A DNA stretch of 46,832 nucleotides, taken from the NCBI GenBank assembly GCA_016650365.1, contig JAENVV010000033.1:1-46832 (forward strand). The letters run 5' to 3'. This document shows, piece after piece, positions 14,708 through 23,407 of the stretch (the first letter of the stretch is position 1; each line of letters begins with the position of its first letter). Source of the DNA: Acidimicrobiia bacterium. Lineage in GTDB: Bacteria > Actinomycetota > Acidimicrobiia > Spongiisociales > JAENVV01. The position numbers and the translations under genes were made by a program. The notes under the pieces are model-generated. The model made no database searches, had not been told where the DNA came from, and saw only the letters and a list, made by a program, of their open reading frames with translations.

Positions 14708-15972
14708 ATCCGTCACTGGAACGCGCCGGTTCAATGTTGGCAGGTCGATCCTGCGTCGTCGCGCTGTCAGGCGGCCCGGACTCGGCTGCCCTGGCCTGGC
14801 TCGCCGACCGCTTCTGCGACTCTGCACGCGCCGTGCACGTTAACCACGGGCAACCCGCCTCGGCTGCCCTGGCTGCGGCCGCCGGGCGAGTGGCGACCCA
14901 GATCGGGGTGGCCCTCCAGACGGTGAAAGTTGACGTACCGTCCGGGCCGTCTTTTGAGCAGCAGGCACGAACCGTCCGATATGAAGCGCTGGAGGCGGAG
15001 CTGCAAACGGGGGAGTTGCTCGTGACCGGGCACACGGCCGACGACAACGCAGAGACATTCCTCCTCAACGCGGCCAGGGGTGCTGGGATGACAGGGTTGG
15101 GCGGGATTCCGATCGAGCGCGGGCGGGTGTTGAGACCAATGCTCGATGTGTCACGAGAAGTCGTACGTGCCTTCGTCGCCGAAATAGGGCTCGACGCCAT
15201 CGACGATCCAACCAATCTCGACCTGACGTATGCCCGCAACCGAATTCGCCACGAGGTCATGCCGCGACTCGGGTCGCCGCTGACGATCGCCAGGGCCGCC
15301 CGACTTGCCTCGCTTGATGACGAGGTGCTCGATGCCCAGGCCGAATCCGTCCCGATTCGAGTCGGGACGGGCCGCGTCACCATCCCGACCGCCCCGTTGA
15401 GAACACTGCCGGGTCCGGTCGCCAATCGGGTCATTCGAAGGGGTCTGCGACTTGTGAACCCTCCTTACCCGGGTACTTCCCAGATGGTCGATGCCATCTG
15501 GTCGGTGGTGAGACGAGTCACCCCCAGGGTGGAGTTGGGGCAAGGAGTGGTCAGCTATCTGTCAGAGGGTGGTGTGGTTCTCGAAACGGGTGGCTTCGAC
15601 CCTCCATCCCCGGTGTCGTTGTCGACACCAGTTACGTCGTTCGGGGACTGGAGGCTGGCGGTAGCAGAGCAACCGGATCCGCTTCCGGCCTTTCCCCTGG
15701 GTCCCGGCTTTGCGGCCTTCGCCGATCCGCCAGAGTTGTTGGTTCGAGTCTCAGTACCCGGAGATCGGGTCCCCCTGAGAAATGGCGGGCACAAAGAAGT
15801 GGCGGACGTCTTCGCCGAGGCTCGCATCGCCCGGGAACGGCGCCGGACCTGGCCGGTCGTCGCCGCAGAGGATCTCGTATGGTGGGTACCGGGCGTCCGG
15901 CGAGGCTGGCTCGGTTGGGGACATCCCTCCTCAGGCCGCTACCTTGTTTCGAACATTCTCCAGGAGGGCTAG
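14686..15972 (+). CDS. tilS: tRNA(Ile)-lysidine synthase
   Basis: 428 residues. The PP-loop ATP pyrophosphatase motif VALSGGPDSAAL lies near residue 28. HVNHG and TGHTADDNAETFLLNAARGAG follow, both conserved in TilS, and then the RNRIRHEVMP element. The enzyme attaches lysine to C34 of the CAU-anticodon tRNA so that it reads AUA as Ile. The GTG start overlaps the metalloprotease gene by 22 bases; an ATG at 14734, 16 codons later, is an alternative that also keeps the catalytic loop. The 3' end carries AGGAGGG, which serves hpt. Confidence 0.92.
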   Translation: MASSGQLDPSLERAGSMLAGRSCVVALSGGPDSAALAWLADRFCDSARAVHVNHGQPASAALAAAAGRVATQIGVALQTVKVDVPSGPSFEQQARTVRYEALEAELQTGELLVTGHTADDNAETFLLNAARGAGMTGLGGIPIERGRVLRPMLDVSREVVRAFVAEIGLDAIDDPTNLDLTYARNRIRHEVMPRLGSPLTIARAARLASLDDEVLDAQAESVPIRVGTGRVTIPTAPLRTLPGPVANRVIRRGLRLVNPPYPGTSQMVDAIWSVVRRVTPRVELGQGVVSYLSEGGVVLETGGFDPPSPVSLSTPVTSFGDWRLAVAEQPDPLPAFPLGPGFAAFADPPELLVRVSVPGDRVPLRNGGHKEVADVFAEARIARERRRTWPVVAAEDLVWWVPGVRRGWLGWGHPSSGRYLVSNILQEG

Positions 15973-16496
15973 TGAACATCTCGAAAGTTTTGATCTCCGA
16001 AGAAGAGATCCGAACAAAATTGGCGGAGATGGGAAAGCAGATCACGGCCGACTATGCCGGCAAAGACCTGCTCATGGTCGGGGTCTTGAAAGGCGCGTTC
16101 ATCGTGATGGCAGATCTGGCCCGTCATATCGACGTGCCGGTCGAGTTCGACTTCATGGCGGTTTCCTCGTACGGAGCTGCCACGCAAACGTCAGGAGTCG
16201 TTCGTATCCTCAAGGATCTTGACCAGGAGATTGCCGGGCGTGATGTCCTGATTGTCGAAGACATCATCGATTCCGGTCTGACATTGAGTTATCTGCTCAA
16301 GTCGCTGCGGGTTCGTCGGCCGGCCTCTTTGGAGTTGGCCGCCCTCCTCGTAAAGAAGGGGATTCAGAGCGTTCCGGTTGATGTGAAGTACACCGGCTTC
16401 GAGATTGGACCCGAGTTTGTGGTGGGCTACGGCCTTGATTATGCGGGCAAGTTCCGCAATTTGCCATACGTCGGAGTCATGGAAGAACCCTCCTAG
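15972..16496 (+). CDS. hpt: Hypoxanthine phosphoribosyltransferase
   Basis: 174 residues. The PRPP-binding motif VLIVEDIIDSGLTLSYL is typical of purine phosphoribosyltransferases. VGVLKGAFIVMADLARHI and DFMAVSSYG match the Hpt family. It salvages hypoxanthine (and often guanine) to the nucleotide using PRPP. The GTG start shares one base with the tilS stop and has a near-perfect AGGAGG ribosome-binding site at 15962. tilS-hpt-ftsH is a very widely conserved order. Confidence 0.95.
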   Translation: MNISKVLISEEEIRTKLAEMGKQITADYAGKDLLMVGVLKGAFIVMADLARHIDVPVEFDFMAVSSYGAATQTSGVVRILKDLDQEIAGRDVLIVEDIIDSGLTLSYLLKSLRVRRPASLELAALLVKKGIQSVPVDVKYTGFEIGPEFVVGYGLDYAGKFRNLPYVGVMEEPS

Positions 16497-16581
16497 GTGG
16501 GCATATCTCGCGAATGGCAATAGCATGGCCCCACGAACCTGATGGTTTGATGAGCAACGACACACATTTCGGAGGACCTCG

Positions 16582-18492
16582 GTGAACCGCACCGTTCGTA
16601 CGATTCTTATCTATTTCGCCGTAGTTACGGTGTTGTGGCTGGCTTTTTCGGCCTGGTTCGATGCAGCCAACGCGCCAGAACAAATTGACTTCACCCGTTT
16701 GGATGAGCTCGTTGCTGATGGCGAGGTTGGAACCGTTCGCTTCTTCCCGGATGCCAACAAGGTTGAAGTCCGCAGCCCCGGCACCACACTCGAGGATCCA
16801 GCCGAGTATTCGATTTCCTACCCGGACCAGTTCGAAGACGAACTGCTGATTGAACTCCAGGCGAGTGGTGTCGAGGTTTCGGTCGATCCGGAACCGACGT
16901 CGATCACGACCGTGCTTCTCTCGTTGCTTCCCTGGCTATTCATCCTCGGATTCATGTTCATCATCTTCACGCAGATGCAGGGTGGCGGGAATCGGGTGAT
17001 GCAATTCGGCAAGTCCAAGGCCAAGCAGATGACCAAGGACCAGCCCAAGGTTACGTTCAATGATGTGGCCGGCCTCGAAGAGGCAATTGAGGAACTCGAA
17101 GAGATCAAAGACTTTCTGCAAAACCCGGCCAAGTTCCGCGCCATGGGGGCCAAGATTCCTCGTGGTGTTTTGTTGTTTGGCCCTCCCGGAACCGGTAAGA
17201 CCCTGCTGGCCAGGGCGGTCGCCGGTGAGGCGGGTGTGCCGTTCTTCTCGATCTCCGGTTCTGACTTCGTGGAAATGTTTGTTGGAGTCGGGGCGTCCCG
17301 GGTTCGTGACCTCTTCGAGCAGGCCAAGGCGCAAGGCCCGGCCATCGTTTTCATTGATGAAATCGACGCCGTTGGCCGCCATCGTGGCGCCGGCCTCGGA
17401 GGCGGACACGACGAACGTGAACAAACGCTGAACCAGTTGCTCGTTGAGCTTGACGGATTTGAGGCTCAGACCGGCGTCATTGTCATCGCCGCCACCAACC
17501 GACCCGACATTCTCGATCCGGCATTGCTACGTCCAGGTCGATTCGATCGTCAGATCACGGTTGGTCGGCCGGCTTTCAAAGGGCGCGCCGCCATCCTGGC
17601 AGTGCATGCCAAGGGCAAGCCGTTCGCTCCAGACGTCGATCTCAACGTCATTGCTCGCCAGACTCCCGGCTTCACCGGCGCCGACCTTGCCAACCTCATC
17701 AACGAAGCTGCGCTGTTGGCCGCCCGGCACGACAAGAAGCTCATCTCGACCGAAGAGATAGAAGAAGCAACCATTCGGGTCATTGCCGGTCCCGAGCGCA
17801 AGAGCCTCGTGATAACCGAGGACGAAAAGAAGATCACGGCCTACCACGAAGTCGGGCATGCTCTGGTCGGTTGGGTATTACCCAACGCTGATCCGGTCCA
17901 CAAGGTAACCATCATTCCCCGTGGCAGCGCCGCCGGTCACACTCAGTCAATGCCGTCGGAGGATCGCCTGTATCGGCGCCGCAGCGAGTTGATCGATCAA
18001 CTCGCCATGGCACTTGGCGGTCGCACTGCCGAGGAGATTATGTTCGGAGATCCAACTACCGGCGCCTCGAACGACATCGAGCAGGCGACCAAGATTGCTC
18101 GTCAGATGGTGATGGAATACGGGATGAGCGACAAGCTCGGGCCGATGAAGTACGGCCACGCCGATGGCGAGGTATTCCTCGGTCGTGACTACTCGCGCCA
18201 GGCCGACTACTCCGACGATATGGCGGCAACCATCGATAGCGAGGTGCGCAAGCTCATCGGCCAAGCGCACGATGAGGCCAGGGCGATCCTGACGACCCAC
18301 CGCAGCGACATGGATAGGATGGCAGCCGCTCTGCTCGACGAGGAGACACTCGACTCGAAGCGAATCGCCGAACTTCTGGCTGACGTACCCAAGTGGCAAC
18401 ACTCGCTGAATGGCTCCATGAGAATTGAGATTCCGAACGGCCTGCCGACTCCACCCAAAGATGGCGTTGCCGCTTCCCAGGCAGGCGCCTGA
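16582..18492 (+). CDS. ftsH: ATP-dependent zinc metalloprotease FtsH
   Basis: 636 residues. Two transmembrane helices (about 7-25 and 112-132) flank a small periplasmic-side domain. The AAA+ module has Walker A GPPGTGKT (Lys206), Walker [12 protein letters not shown] and the second region of homology [20 protein letters not shown]. The M41 protease domain has HEVGH (His422, Glu423, His426). FtsH degrades unfolded membrane proteins and some regulators. The GTG start has GGAGG about 7 bases upstream. FolE begins 18 bases after the stop, so ftsH may lead the folate cluster. Confidence 0.98.
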   Translation: MNRTVRTILIYFAVVTVLWLAFSAWFDAANAPEQIDFTRLDELVADGEVGTVRFFPDANKVEVRSPGTTLEDPAEYSISYPDQFEDELLIELQASGVEVSVDPEPTSITTVLLSLLPWLFILGFMFIIFTQMQGGGNRVMQFGKSKAKQMTKDQPKVTFNDVAGLEEAIEELEEIKDFLQNPAKFRAMGAKIPRGVLLFGPPGTGKTLLARAVAGEAGVPFFSISGSDFVEMFVGVGASRVRDLFEQAKAQGPAIVFIDEIDAVGRHRGAGLGGGHDEREQTLNQLLVELDGFEAQTGVIVIAATNRPDILDPALLRPGRFDRQITVGRPAFKGRAAILAVHAKGKPFAPDVDLNVIARQTPGFTGADLANLINEAALLAARHDKKLISTEEIEEATIRVIAGPERKSLVITEDEKKITAYHEVGHALVGWVLPNADPVHKVTIIPRGSAAGHTQSMPSEDRLYRRRSELIDQLAMALGGRTAEEIMFGDPTTGASNDIEQATKIARQMVMEYGMSDKLGPMKYGHADGEVFLGRDYSRQADYSDDMAATIDSEVRKLIGQAHDEARAILTTHRSDMDRMAAALLDEETLDSKRIAELLADVPKWQHSLNGSMRIEIPNGLPTPPKDGVAASQAGA

Positions 18493-18509
18493 CCCCTACG
18501 CTGTTACGT

Positions 18510-19073
18510 ATGAATGTTGACGAGCCAGCGATCGCCGATGCGGTGCGCTCCATCCTGATCGCCATAGGCGAGGATCCGGATCGTGAGGGCCTTGCCGAAA
18601 CCCCGACCCGGGTTGCCCGCATGTACGCCGAACTCTTCGAAGGGATGCATCAGGATCCGTATGAGATCGTGAAATCGGTATTCACCGAAGATGCTCATCG
18701 GGAAATTGTCATGGTCCGAGACATTTCGTTCTACTCGATGTGTGAACATCATCTCGTTCCCTTTCACGGCAAAGCCCATGTGGCGTACTTGCCTGATGGG
18801 GTCCTGACCGGACTATCCAAGTTGGCTCGACTGGTGGAAGCGTATGCCAAGCGGCCCCAGATGCAGGAGCGACTGACGTCGCAGATAGCGGACACCCTGA
18901 TGGAGGCTGTCAAGCCGCTCGGGGTCCTCGTGGTCATCGAAGCCGAACACATGTGCATGAGTATGCGGGGGGTCCGTAAGCCGGGTGCCTCGACGACCAC
19001 TTCGGCGGTTCGCGGGATCTTCGCCAGTCGGGCGACGACCAGAGCCGAAGCCTTTGCTCTCCTGAATCGATGA
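18510..19073 (+). CDS. folE: GTP cyclohydrolase I
   Basis: 187 residues. The zinc site reads [18 protein letters not shown], with the second Cys in [17 protein letters not shown]. The substrate-side [17 protein letters not shown] segment is also clear. It converts GTP to dihydroneopterin triphosphate, the first step of folate synthesis. It ends with an ATGA overlap onto folP, the first of several overlaps that tie the folate genes together. Confidence 0.97.
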   Translation: MNVDEPAIADAVRSILIAIGEDPDREGLAETPTRVARMYAELFEGMHQDPYEIVKSVFTEDAHREIVMVRDISFYSMCEHHLVPFHGKAHVAYLPDGVLTGLSKLARLVEAYAKRPQMQERLTSQIADTLMEAVKPLGVLVVIEAEHMCMSMRGVRKPGASTTTSAVRGIFASRATTRAEAFALLNR

Positions 19074-19900
19074 TCTGGCAGGTTCGAACCAAGGCGTTGT
19101 CGATCGAGCAGCCGCTCATCATGGGCATCGTCAATGTCACCCCGGACTCGTTCTCTGACGGTGGACAGTTCCAGGGTGTTGAGGAGGCGGTCGATCACGG
19201 GTTACGCCTTGTCGCAGACGGAGCCGACCTGGTCGACGTCGGTGGTGAATCAACCAGGCCGGGGGCGGTCGACGTGTCCATCGAGGAGGAACTCAAGCGG
19301 GTGGTCCCGGTCGTCGAGGCTCTGAGTGCTCGGGGGGTGATCGTTTCCGTAGACACATCCAAGCCCGCCGTGGCGGTCGCCGCCATGGAAGCCGGTGCAG
19401 AGATTGTCAACGACGTGACCGGATTTCGAAATCCGGAGATGCAGCGGGTCGTCGTCGAGCGAAAGCCAGGCGTGGTCGTCATGCACATGGCTGGTTCCCC
19501 ACGCACCATGCAAGACAATCCGCAATACCACGATGTGGTTGCTGAGATCGGGGAGTATCTCACCGGTCAAGCTGCCCTGTTGGAACATGCCGGCCTCGAT
19601 GCCAACCGGATCTGCATCGATCCAGGAATAGGATTCGGCAAGACGACCGAACACAACCTGGCAGTTCTCGCCAACACCAGGGTGCTGGCTGGACTCGGCT
19701 ATCCGTTGATGGTCGGGGCTTCCCGCAAGCGTTTCATAGGTGCAGTAGTGGACGTCGAATCAGTGGAGGATCGTGATAGGGCGACGGCTGTTTTGTCCGG
19801 TCTTGTTACATTCCTGGGAGCCAGCGTGGTCCGGGTCCATAATGTTGTCTACTCTCGGCAGGCCATGTTGCTCAGTGCGGCTATCGTTGCGCGCACATGA
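19070..19900 (+). CDS. folP: Dihydropteroate synthase
   Basis: 276 residues with all main DHPS motifs: [61 protein letters not shown] and [11 protein letters not shown]. It joins p-aminobenzoate to the pterin diphosphate to give dihydropteroate. The ATG overlaps the folE stop, and its own stop overlaps the next gene by 4 bases. Confidence 0.97.
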   Translation: MIWQVRTKALSIEQPLIMGIVNVTPDSFSDGGQFQGVEEAVDHGLRLVADGADLVDVGGESTRPGAVDVSIEEELKRVVPVVEALSARGVIVSVDTSKPAVAVAAMEAGAEIVNDVTGFRNPEMQRVVVERKPGVVVMHMAGSPRTMQDNPQYHDVVAEIGEYLTGQAALLEHAGLDANRICIDPGIGFGKTTEHNLAVLANTRVLAGLGYPLMVGASRKRFIGAVVDVESVEDRDRATAVLSGLVTFLGASVVRVHNVVYSRQAMLLSAAIVART

Positions 19901-20379
19901 CAGGTCTTAAACCACGTGATTTCGTTTGGGTTATTGCCGGACGCCTGGCAGTCAGCCAGCGAATCGGCGGCTATGGGTTCCAGCATCGTCGGGTCAGGCG
20001 CGAGGAAGAAATCATCTGGCTACGCGATAACGCCAAGATCAACACTCTCGTTTCGCTTCTGACCGGTAACCAGAATATTTCCGCCTATGAAGAGGCCGGT
20101 TTCGCCGTTACCCACGAACCCCTCGCCACCGAACTCAAAGTCGCGTCTGACGTTCCGAGGGTTCTCAAGGCGATCAGCGCGGCCCTTGCCCCGAGTAACG
20201 CCGTGGTTCTTATTCACCGTGATCTGGTCGATGAGACCCTGGCCGGTCTATTGGCCGCCTACCTGATTTCAAGTGGCATGGTTGGGGATCCGATCAAGGC
20301 CGCCGCGGTCATCCAGGAGATTCTCGGCCGACCACTTGGCCCCGAGGCTCGGACGATGATGAGCGTCGCGGTCCGGTGA
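19897..20379 (+). CDS. Dual-specificity-phosphatase-like protein lacking catalytic residues
   Basis: 160 residues, sitting between folP and folB with 4-base overlaps on both sides. The layout resembles the tyrosine/dual-specificity phosphatase fold. It opens FVWVIAGRLAVSQRIGGYG, continues with EEIIWLRDNAKINTLVSL and YEEAGFAVTHEPL, and has a strand before the active-site loop, VVLIHRDLVDETLAG, followed by LLAAYLISSG. In active enzymes that loop is HCX5R. Here the Cys position is Arg108 and the Arg position is Thr114, while His107 is kept. Phosphatase chemistry by the usual route is therefore impossible. The fold assignment is by eye from pattern, not by search. A role tied to pterins is suggested only by operon position. 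Confidence 0.62.
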   Translation: MTGLKPRDFVWVIAGRLAVSQRIGGYGFQHRRVRREEEIIWLRDNAKINTLVSLLTGNQNISAYEEAGFAVTHEPLATELKVASDVPRVLKAISAALAPSNAVVLIHRDLVDETLAGLLAAYLISSGMVGDPIKAAAVIQEILGRPLGPEARTMMSVAVR

Positions 20380-20735
20380 CCGATCAGATTTCTCTGAGAG
20401 GGCTTGAGGTATTTGGCTATCACGGCGTTCAACCTCACGAGGCCATCACCGGTCAAATCTTCGGTATCGACATAGATCTGTTTCTAGATACCACCGCGGC
20501 TGCCGCAGCTGACGATCTGGCGCTCACGGTGGATTACGGTCGGCTGGCGGATCAGGTGGTCGAAGCCGTGACAGCTGAGCGACATGACCTCATCGAGACC
20601 CTGGCGCATCGCATCGCCGGTGTCTGTATGGAACTCGACCTGGTGACAGGCTGCGAGATCACCGTTCACAAACCGGCCGCCCCGATCCGGCATCCTTTTC
20701 AGGATGTTTCGGTGACGGTCCGGTATCCCCGATAG
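20376..20735 (+). CDS. folB: Dihydroneopterin aldolase
   Basis: 119 residues: LRGLEVFGYHGVQPHEAITGQIFGID at the start, then TVDYGRLADQVVEAV, LIETLAHRIAG and the end motif ITVHKPAAPIRHPFQDVSVTV. All are typical of FolB. It cleaves dihydroneopterin to hydroxymethyl-dihydropterin, the substrate of FolK. The GTG start overlaps the upstream stop (GTGA). Confidence 0.93.
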   Translation: MTDQISLRGLEVFGYHGVQPHEAITGQIFGIDIDLFLDTTAAAAADDLALTVDYGRLADQVVEAVTAERHDLIETLAHRIAGVCMELDLVTGCEITVHKPAAPIRHPFQDVSVTVRYPR

Positions 20736-20744
20736 GGCTGGATT

Positions 20745-21674
20745 ATGCAGGTGGCAATCGGACTCGGGTCCAACCTCGGTGATCGGCTGAACTTGCTTCG
20801 GCAGGCCATCGACCAGCTTGGACAGCATGGAGAGATCGTGGCCGTGTCGAGTCTGTATCGGTCCGATCCGGTCGGGGGTCCCGAACAGGCGGATTTTCTC
20901 AATGCAGTGATCGTGATCGAAACAAACCTGGACCTCCCAACTCTGCTGGCAACGTGTCGGCAGATCGAGGCGTCGGCCGACCGGGTGCGTGACCAACGAT
21001 GGGGGCCCCGGACGCTCGACCTCGACATCCTGACTGCTGCGACCCCACCATATGTGTCCGAGACGCTGACGGTCCCCCATGAGCGACTGGCTGAACGTCG
21101 GTTTGCCGTCGAGCCGTTGGCGGAGGTCTGGCCCGATGCGGCGACCGGTTCCGGGACAGCCCGTTCGAAGCTGGACGACGTTCGTGATCAGTCGGTTGAT
21201 CGTCTGGCGGGGTCGGGGTGGCAAGTGGCTCTGTCGAAGGGTGCCTGGTGGGTGACGGCTCAGGTTGTTTTGTTGATCCTGGTGGCGGGGGCGGCCTTTC
21301 GATACTCGGGTTCGTTCGACGCCCGGTGGATCGGTGTGCCACTCTTTCTGGGGGGTGTGACCCTGGCCGCTCGAGCCATGCAGGTCCTCGGTTCGAGCCT
21401 TACGCCGTTTCCGCAACCGTTGGAGGGGTCGGCCATGATCTCGTCTGGTCCGTACGGTCTCGTGAGACATCCGATTTATGGGGGCCTCATTCTCTCGCTG
21501 GCCGGATTGGCTCTGTTTATGGGCTCCTGGATCGCACTGGGAGGGTCGGTAGCAGTCGGTGGGTTCTTCTGGCTCAAGTCGTCCTTCGAGGAACGCCGAT
21601 TACTCGTTGCTCACAGTCGATACCGTCGGTATATGGACGAGGTGCCCAAGCGTCTCGTCCCGTTCATCGTCTAG
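20745..21674 (+). CDS. folK: FolK (HPPK) fused to an ICMT/PEMT-like membrane methyltransferase domain
   Basis: 309 residues in two parts. Residues 1 to about 155 are a complete pyrophosphokinase: GLGSNLGDRL at the start, SSLYRSDPVGG, FLNAV, then the signature RWGPRTLDLDIL (86-96) and VPHERLAERRF. It activates hydroxymethyl-dihydropterin for FolP. Residues 165-309 are a membrane domain with helices near 168-186, 196-214 and 246-278, the motif GPYGLVRHPIYGG (235-247) and a terminal EERRL..YRRYMDEVPKRLVP block. These are hallmarks of isoprenylcysteine carboxyl methyltransferase-like (ICMT/PEMT) proteins. There is no stop or frame change between the parts. Normal FolK is about 160-180 residues. 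The fusion probably tethers FolK to the membrane; the methyl acceptor is unknown. Confidence 0.85.
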   Translation: MQVAIGLGSNLGDRLNLLRQAIDQLGQHGEIVAVSSLYRSDPVGGPEQADFLNAVIVIETNLDLPTLLATCRQIEASADRVRDQRWGPRTLDLDILTAATPPYVSETLTVPHERLAERRFAVEPLAEVWPDAATGSGTARSKLDDVRDQSVDRLAGSGWQVALSKGAWWVTAQVVLLILVAGAAFRYSGSFDARWIGVPLFLGGVTLAARAMQVLGSSLTPFPQPLEGSAMISSGPYGLVRHPIYGGLILSLAGLALFMGSWIALGGSVAVGGFFWLKSSFEERRLLVAHSRYRRYMDEVPKRLVPFIV

Positions 21675-21746
21675 GCTCGATGCTGGTCTGGTACCGCATG
21701 CCCGTCTGGAACTGCATTGTGGATCGGAACCGAAAGGACTGACTTC

Positions 21747-22529
21747 ATGGCTCGAATTGTCATTGTTGGCCCGGGACGCGCCGGAATGTCCGTCGGGCTG
21801 GCGGCCAGGACCGCCGGGCACGAAGTTGTCGCTCTCGCTGCTCGCCGCCCCATCGAGACCGATCTGGCCAGGTCGATTCCCCTCACATCGTCGCTTCCCG
21901 ATGCCGAGTTCGTGATTGTGGCCGTTTCTGACGATTCCATCGCCGAAGTCGCCACACAACTGCACCCGCCAGGTGGTTCCGTAATCGCCCACCTGTCTGG
22001 CCGGACCTCGGTCGATGTTCTCTCTCCGCTTGGAAACAAGATTGGATCAATGCATCCGCTCATGACGCTGCCTTCTGGGGAGATCGGAGCGGCCGCATTG
22101 GTAGGGGCCAGTGCCGCGATTACCAGTCGATCCGAAGCGGTGGCCGGCGCGTTGTCAGTTTTTGCTACTTCGCTTGGAATGCGACCATTCCGACTCCCGG
22201 ATGCTGCCAAAGCCGCCTATCATGCCGGAGCGACCGCCGCTTCCAACTATGTCGTGGCCGCCCTGGCCGTCGCAGAACAACTCCTCGACGCCGCCGGGGT
22301 GCCCTTATCGGTCGCTGAGCCGCTTGTGGCGGCGTCGGTTTCCAACGCCGGCCGCCTCGGTAGCCTGGCGGCCCTGACCGGGCCCATCGTTCGTGGCGAC
22401 ATAGGCACTGTGCGTGCTCAGCGGGACGCGGCCAGGGAGGCGGGCGTCGAGGGCCCCTTCGTTGCGATGGGGACCGCTACGGCTCTCCTGGTGGGCAACT
22501 GGGAGGTCATGCGGGAGGTTCTGTCATGA
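21747..22529 (+). CDS. Rossmann-like and DUF2520 domain protein next to panC
   Basis: 260 residues. The N-terminal Rossmann domain begins ARIVIVGPGRAGMSVGLAAR (a GxGxxG-like NAD(P) loop). The C-terminal alpha-helical domain (from about residue 125) contains KAAYHAGATAASNYVVAAL, the DUF2520 core. Such proteins look like ketopantoate/pyrroline reductases and are often found beside panC, so a reductase step in pantothenate synthesis is a reasonable but unproven guess. The ATG at 21747 is preferred to one ten codons earlier because AAAGGACTGA lies at a proper distance. The gene overlaps panC by 4 bases. Confidence 0.82.
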   Translation: MARIVIVGPGRAGMSVGLAARTAGHEVVALAARRPIETDLARSIPLTSSLPDAEFVIVAVSDDSIAEVATQLHPPGGSVIAHLSGRTSVDVLSPLGNKIGSMHPLMTLPSGEIGAAALVGASAAITSRSEAVAGALSVFATSLGMRPFRLPDAAKAAYHAGATAASNYVVAALAVAEQLLDAAGVPLSVAEPLVAASVSNAGRLGSLAALTGPIVRGDIGTVRAQRDAAREAGVEGPFVAMGTATALLVGNWEVMREVLS

Positions 22530-23407
22530 AGGTGATCGAAACCTTCGCCGAGTGTCGTTCGCTGGCAAAAGGTTCGATAGGGCTCGTACCGACTCTTGGC
22601 TACCTCCACGAAGGTCATCTGGATCTCATGTCGCAAGCCCGGGTCGGGAATGATCAGGTGATGGCCAGCCTCTTCGTAAACCCGCTTCAGTTTGATGAGG
22701 TGGCTGACTTTGACGCCTACCCCCGTCAGTTCGACCGTGACGCCAGACTGATGGAGCAGGCGGAGGTCGACATTCTCTTTGCGCCCTCCGTCGAGGAGAT
22801 GTATCCGATCGAACCCGTCACGAGAGTCGTGGTTGGCGGCCTCACCGAATCGATGGAGGGTGCTCACCGACCAGGGCATTTTGCCGGGGTTGCGACGGTC
22901 GTGACCAAACTTCTGGCAGGGCTACAGCCGGATCGTGCCTACTTTGGCAAGAAGGATGCGCAGCAACTGGCGATGGTTATGCGGTTGACGGTCGACCTGT
23001 CGCTCCCCGTCGAAATCGTGCCATGTTCAACCGTTCGGGAGTCTGATGGTCTCGCGTTGTCGAGCCGAAATGTGCAGATTCCAGCCGGCGACCGGGACCA
23101 GGCGACCAGGGTGTCGGAAGGGCTATTCGCCGCCGCCGATCTCGCCGCTTCGGGTGAACGCGACGGACAGGTTTTGGAGCGGGCCGTGTCAGCGCATCTC
23201 ATCGGTATTTACGTCGAGTATGTGGCCCTGGCCGAGCGGGCGACCGCCCGTCCTCTCGCAACGCTTGACCGGCCGGCATTCTTGGCCACCGCGGTCCGGA
23301 TCGGTGGTATTCGACTGATCGACAACGTCTGGCTGGAACCGGATGGGACCTCCGACCGGGGGACCCTTCTGCGATCTACCAGCATTCTCTATGCGGGGGT
23401 GAACTGA
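22526..23407 (+). CDS. panC: Pantothenate synthetase (pantoate-beta-alanine ligase)
   Basis: 293 residues. VPTLGYLHEGHLDLM contains the HXGH nucleotide-binding motif. SLFVNPLQFDEVADFDAYPR, EGAHRPGHFAGVATVVTKL, AYFGKKDAQQLAMV and LALSSRNVQI complete the PanC pattern. It joins pantoate and beta-alanine using ATP. The usual MGALH string is TLGYLH here. The gene is coupled at both ends (4 bases with the DUF2520 gene, 1 base with coaX). No panD is present in the window. Confidence 0.96.
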   Translation: MKVIETFAECRSLAKGSIGLVPTLGYLHEGHLDLMSQARVGNDQVMASLFVNPLQFDEVADFDAYPRQFDRDARLMEQAEVDILFAPSVEEMYPIEPVTRVVVGGLTESMEGAHRPGHFAGVATVVTKLLAGLQPDRAYFGKKDAQQLAMVMRLTVDLSLPVEIVPCSTVRESDGLALSSRNVQIPAGDRDQATRVSEGLFAAADLAASGERDGQVLERAVSAHLIGIYVEYVALAERATARPLATLDRPAFLATAVRIGGIRLIDNVWLEPDGTSDRGTLLRSTSILYAGVN

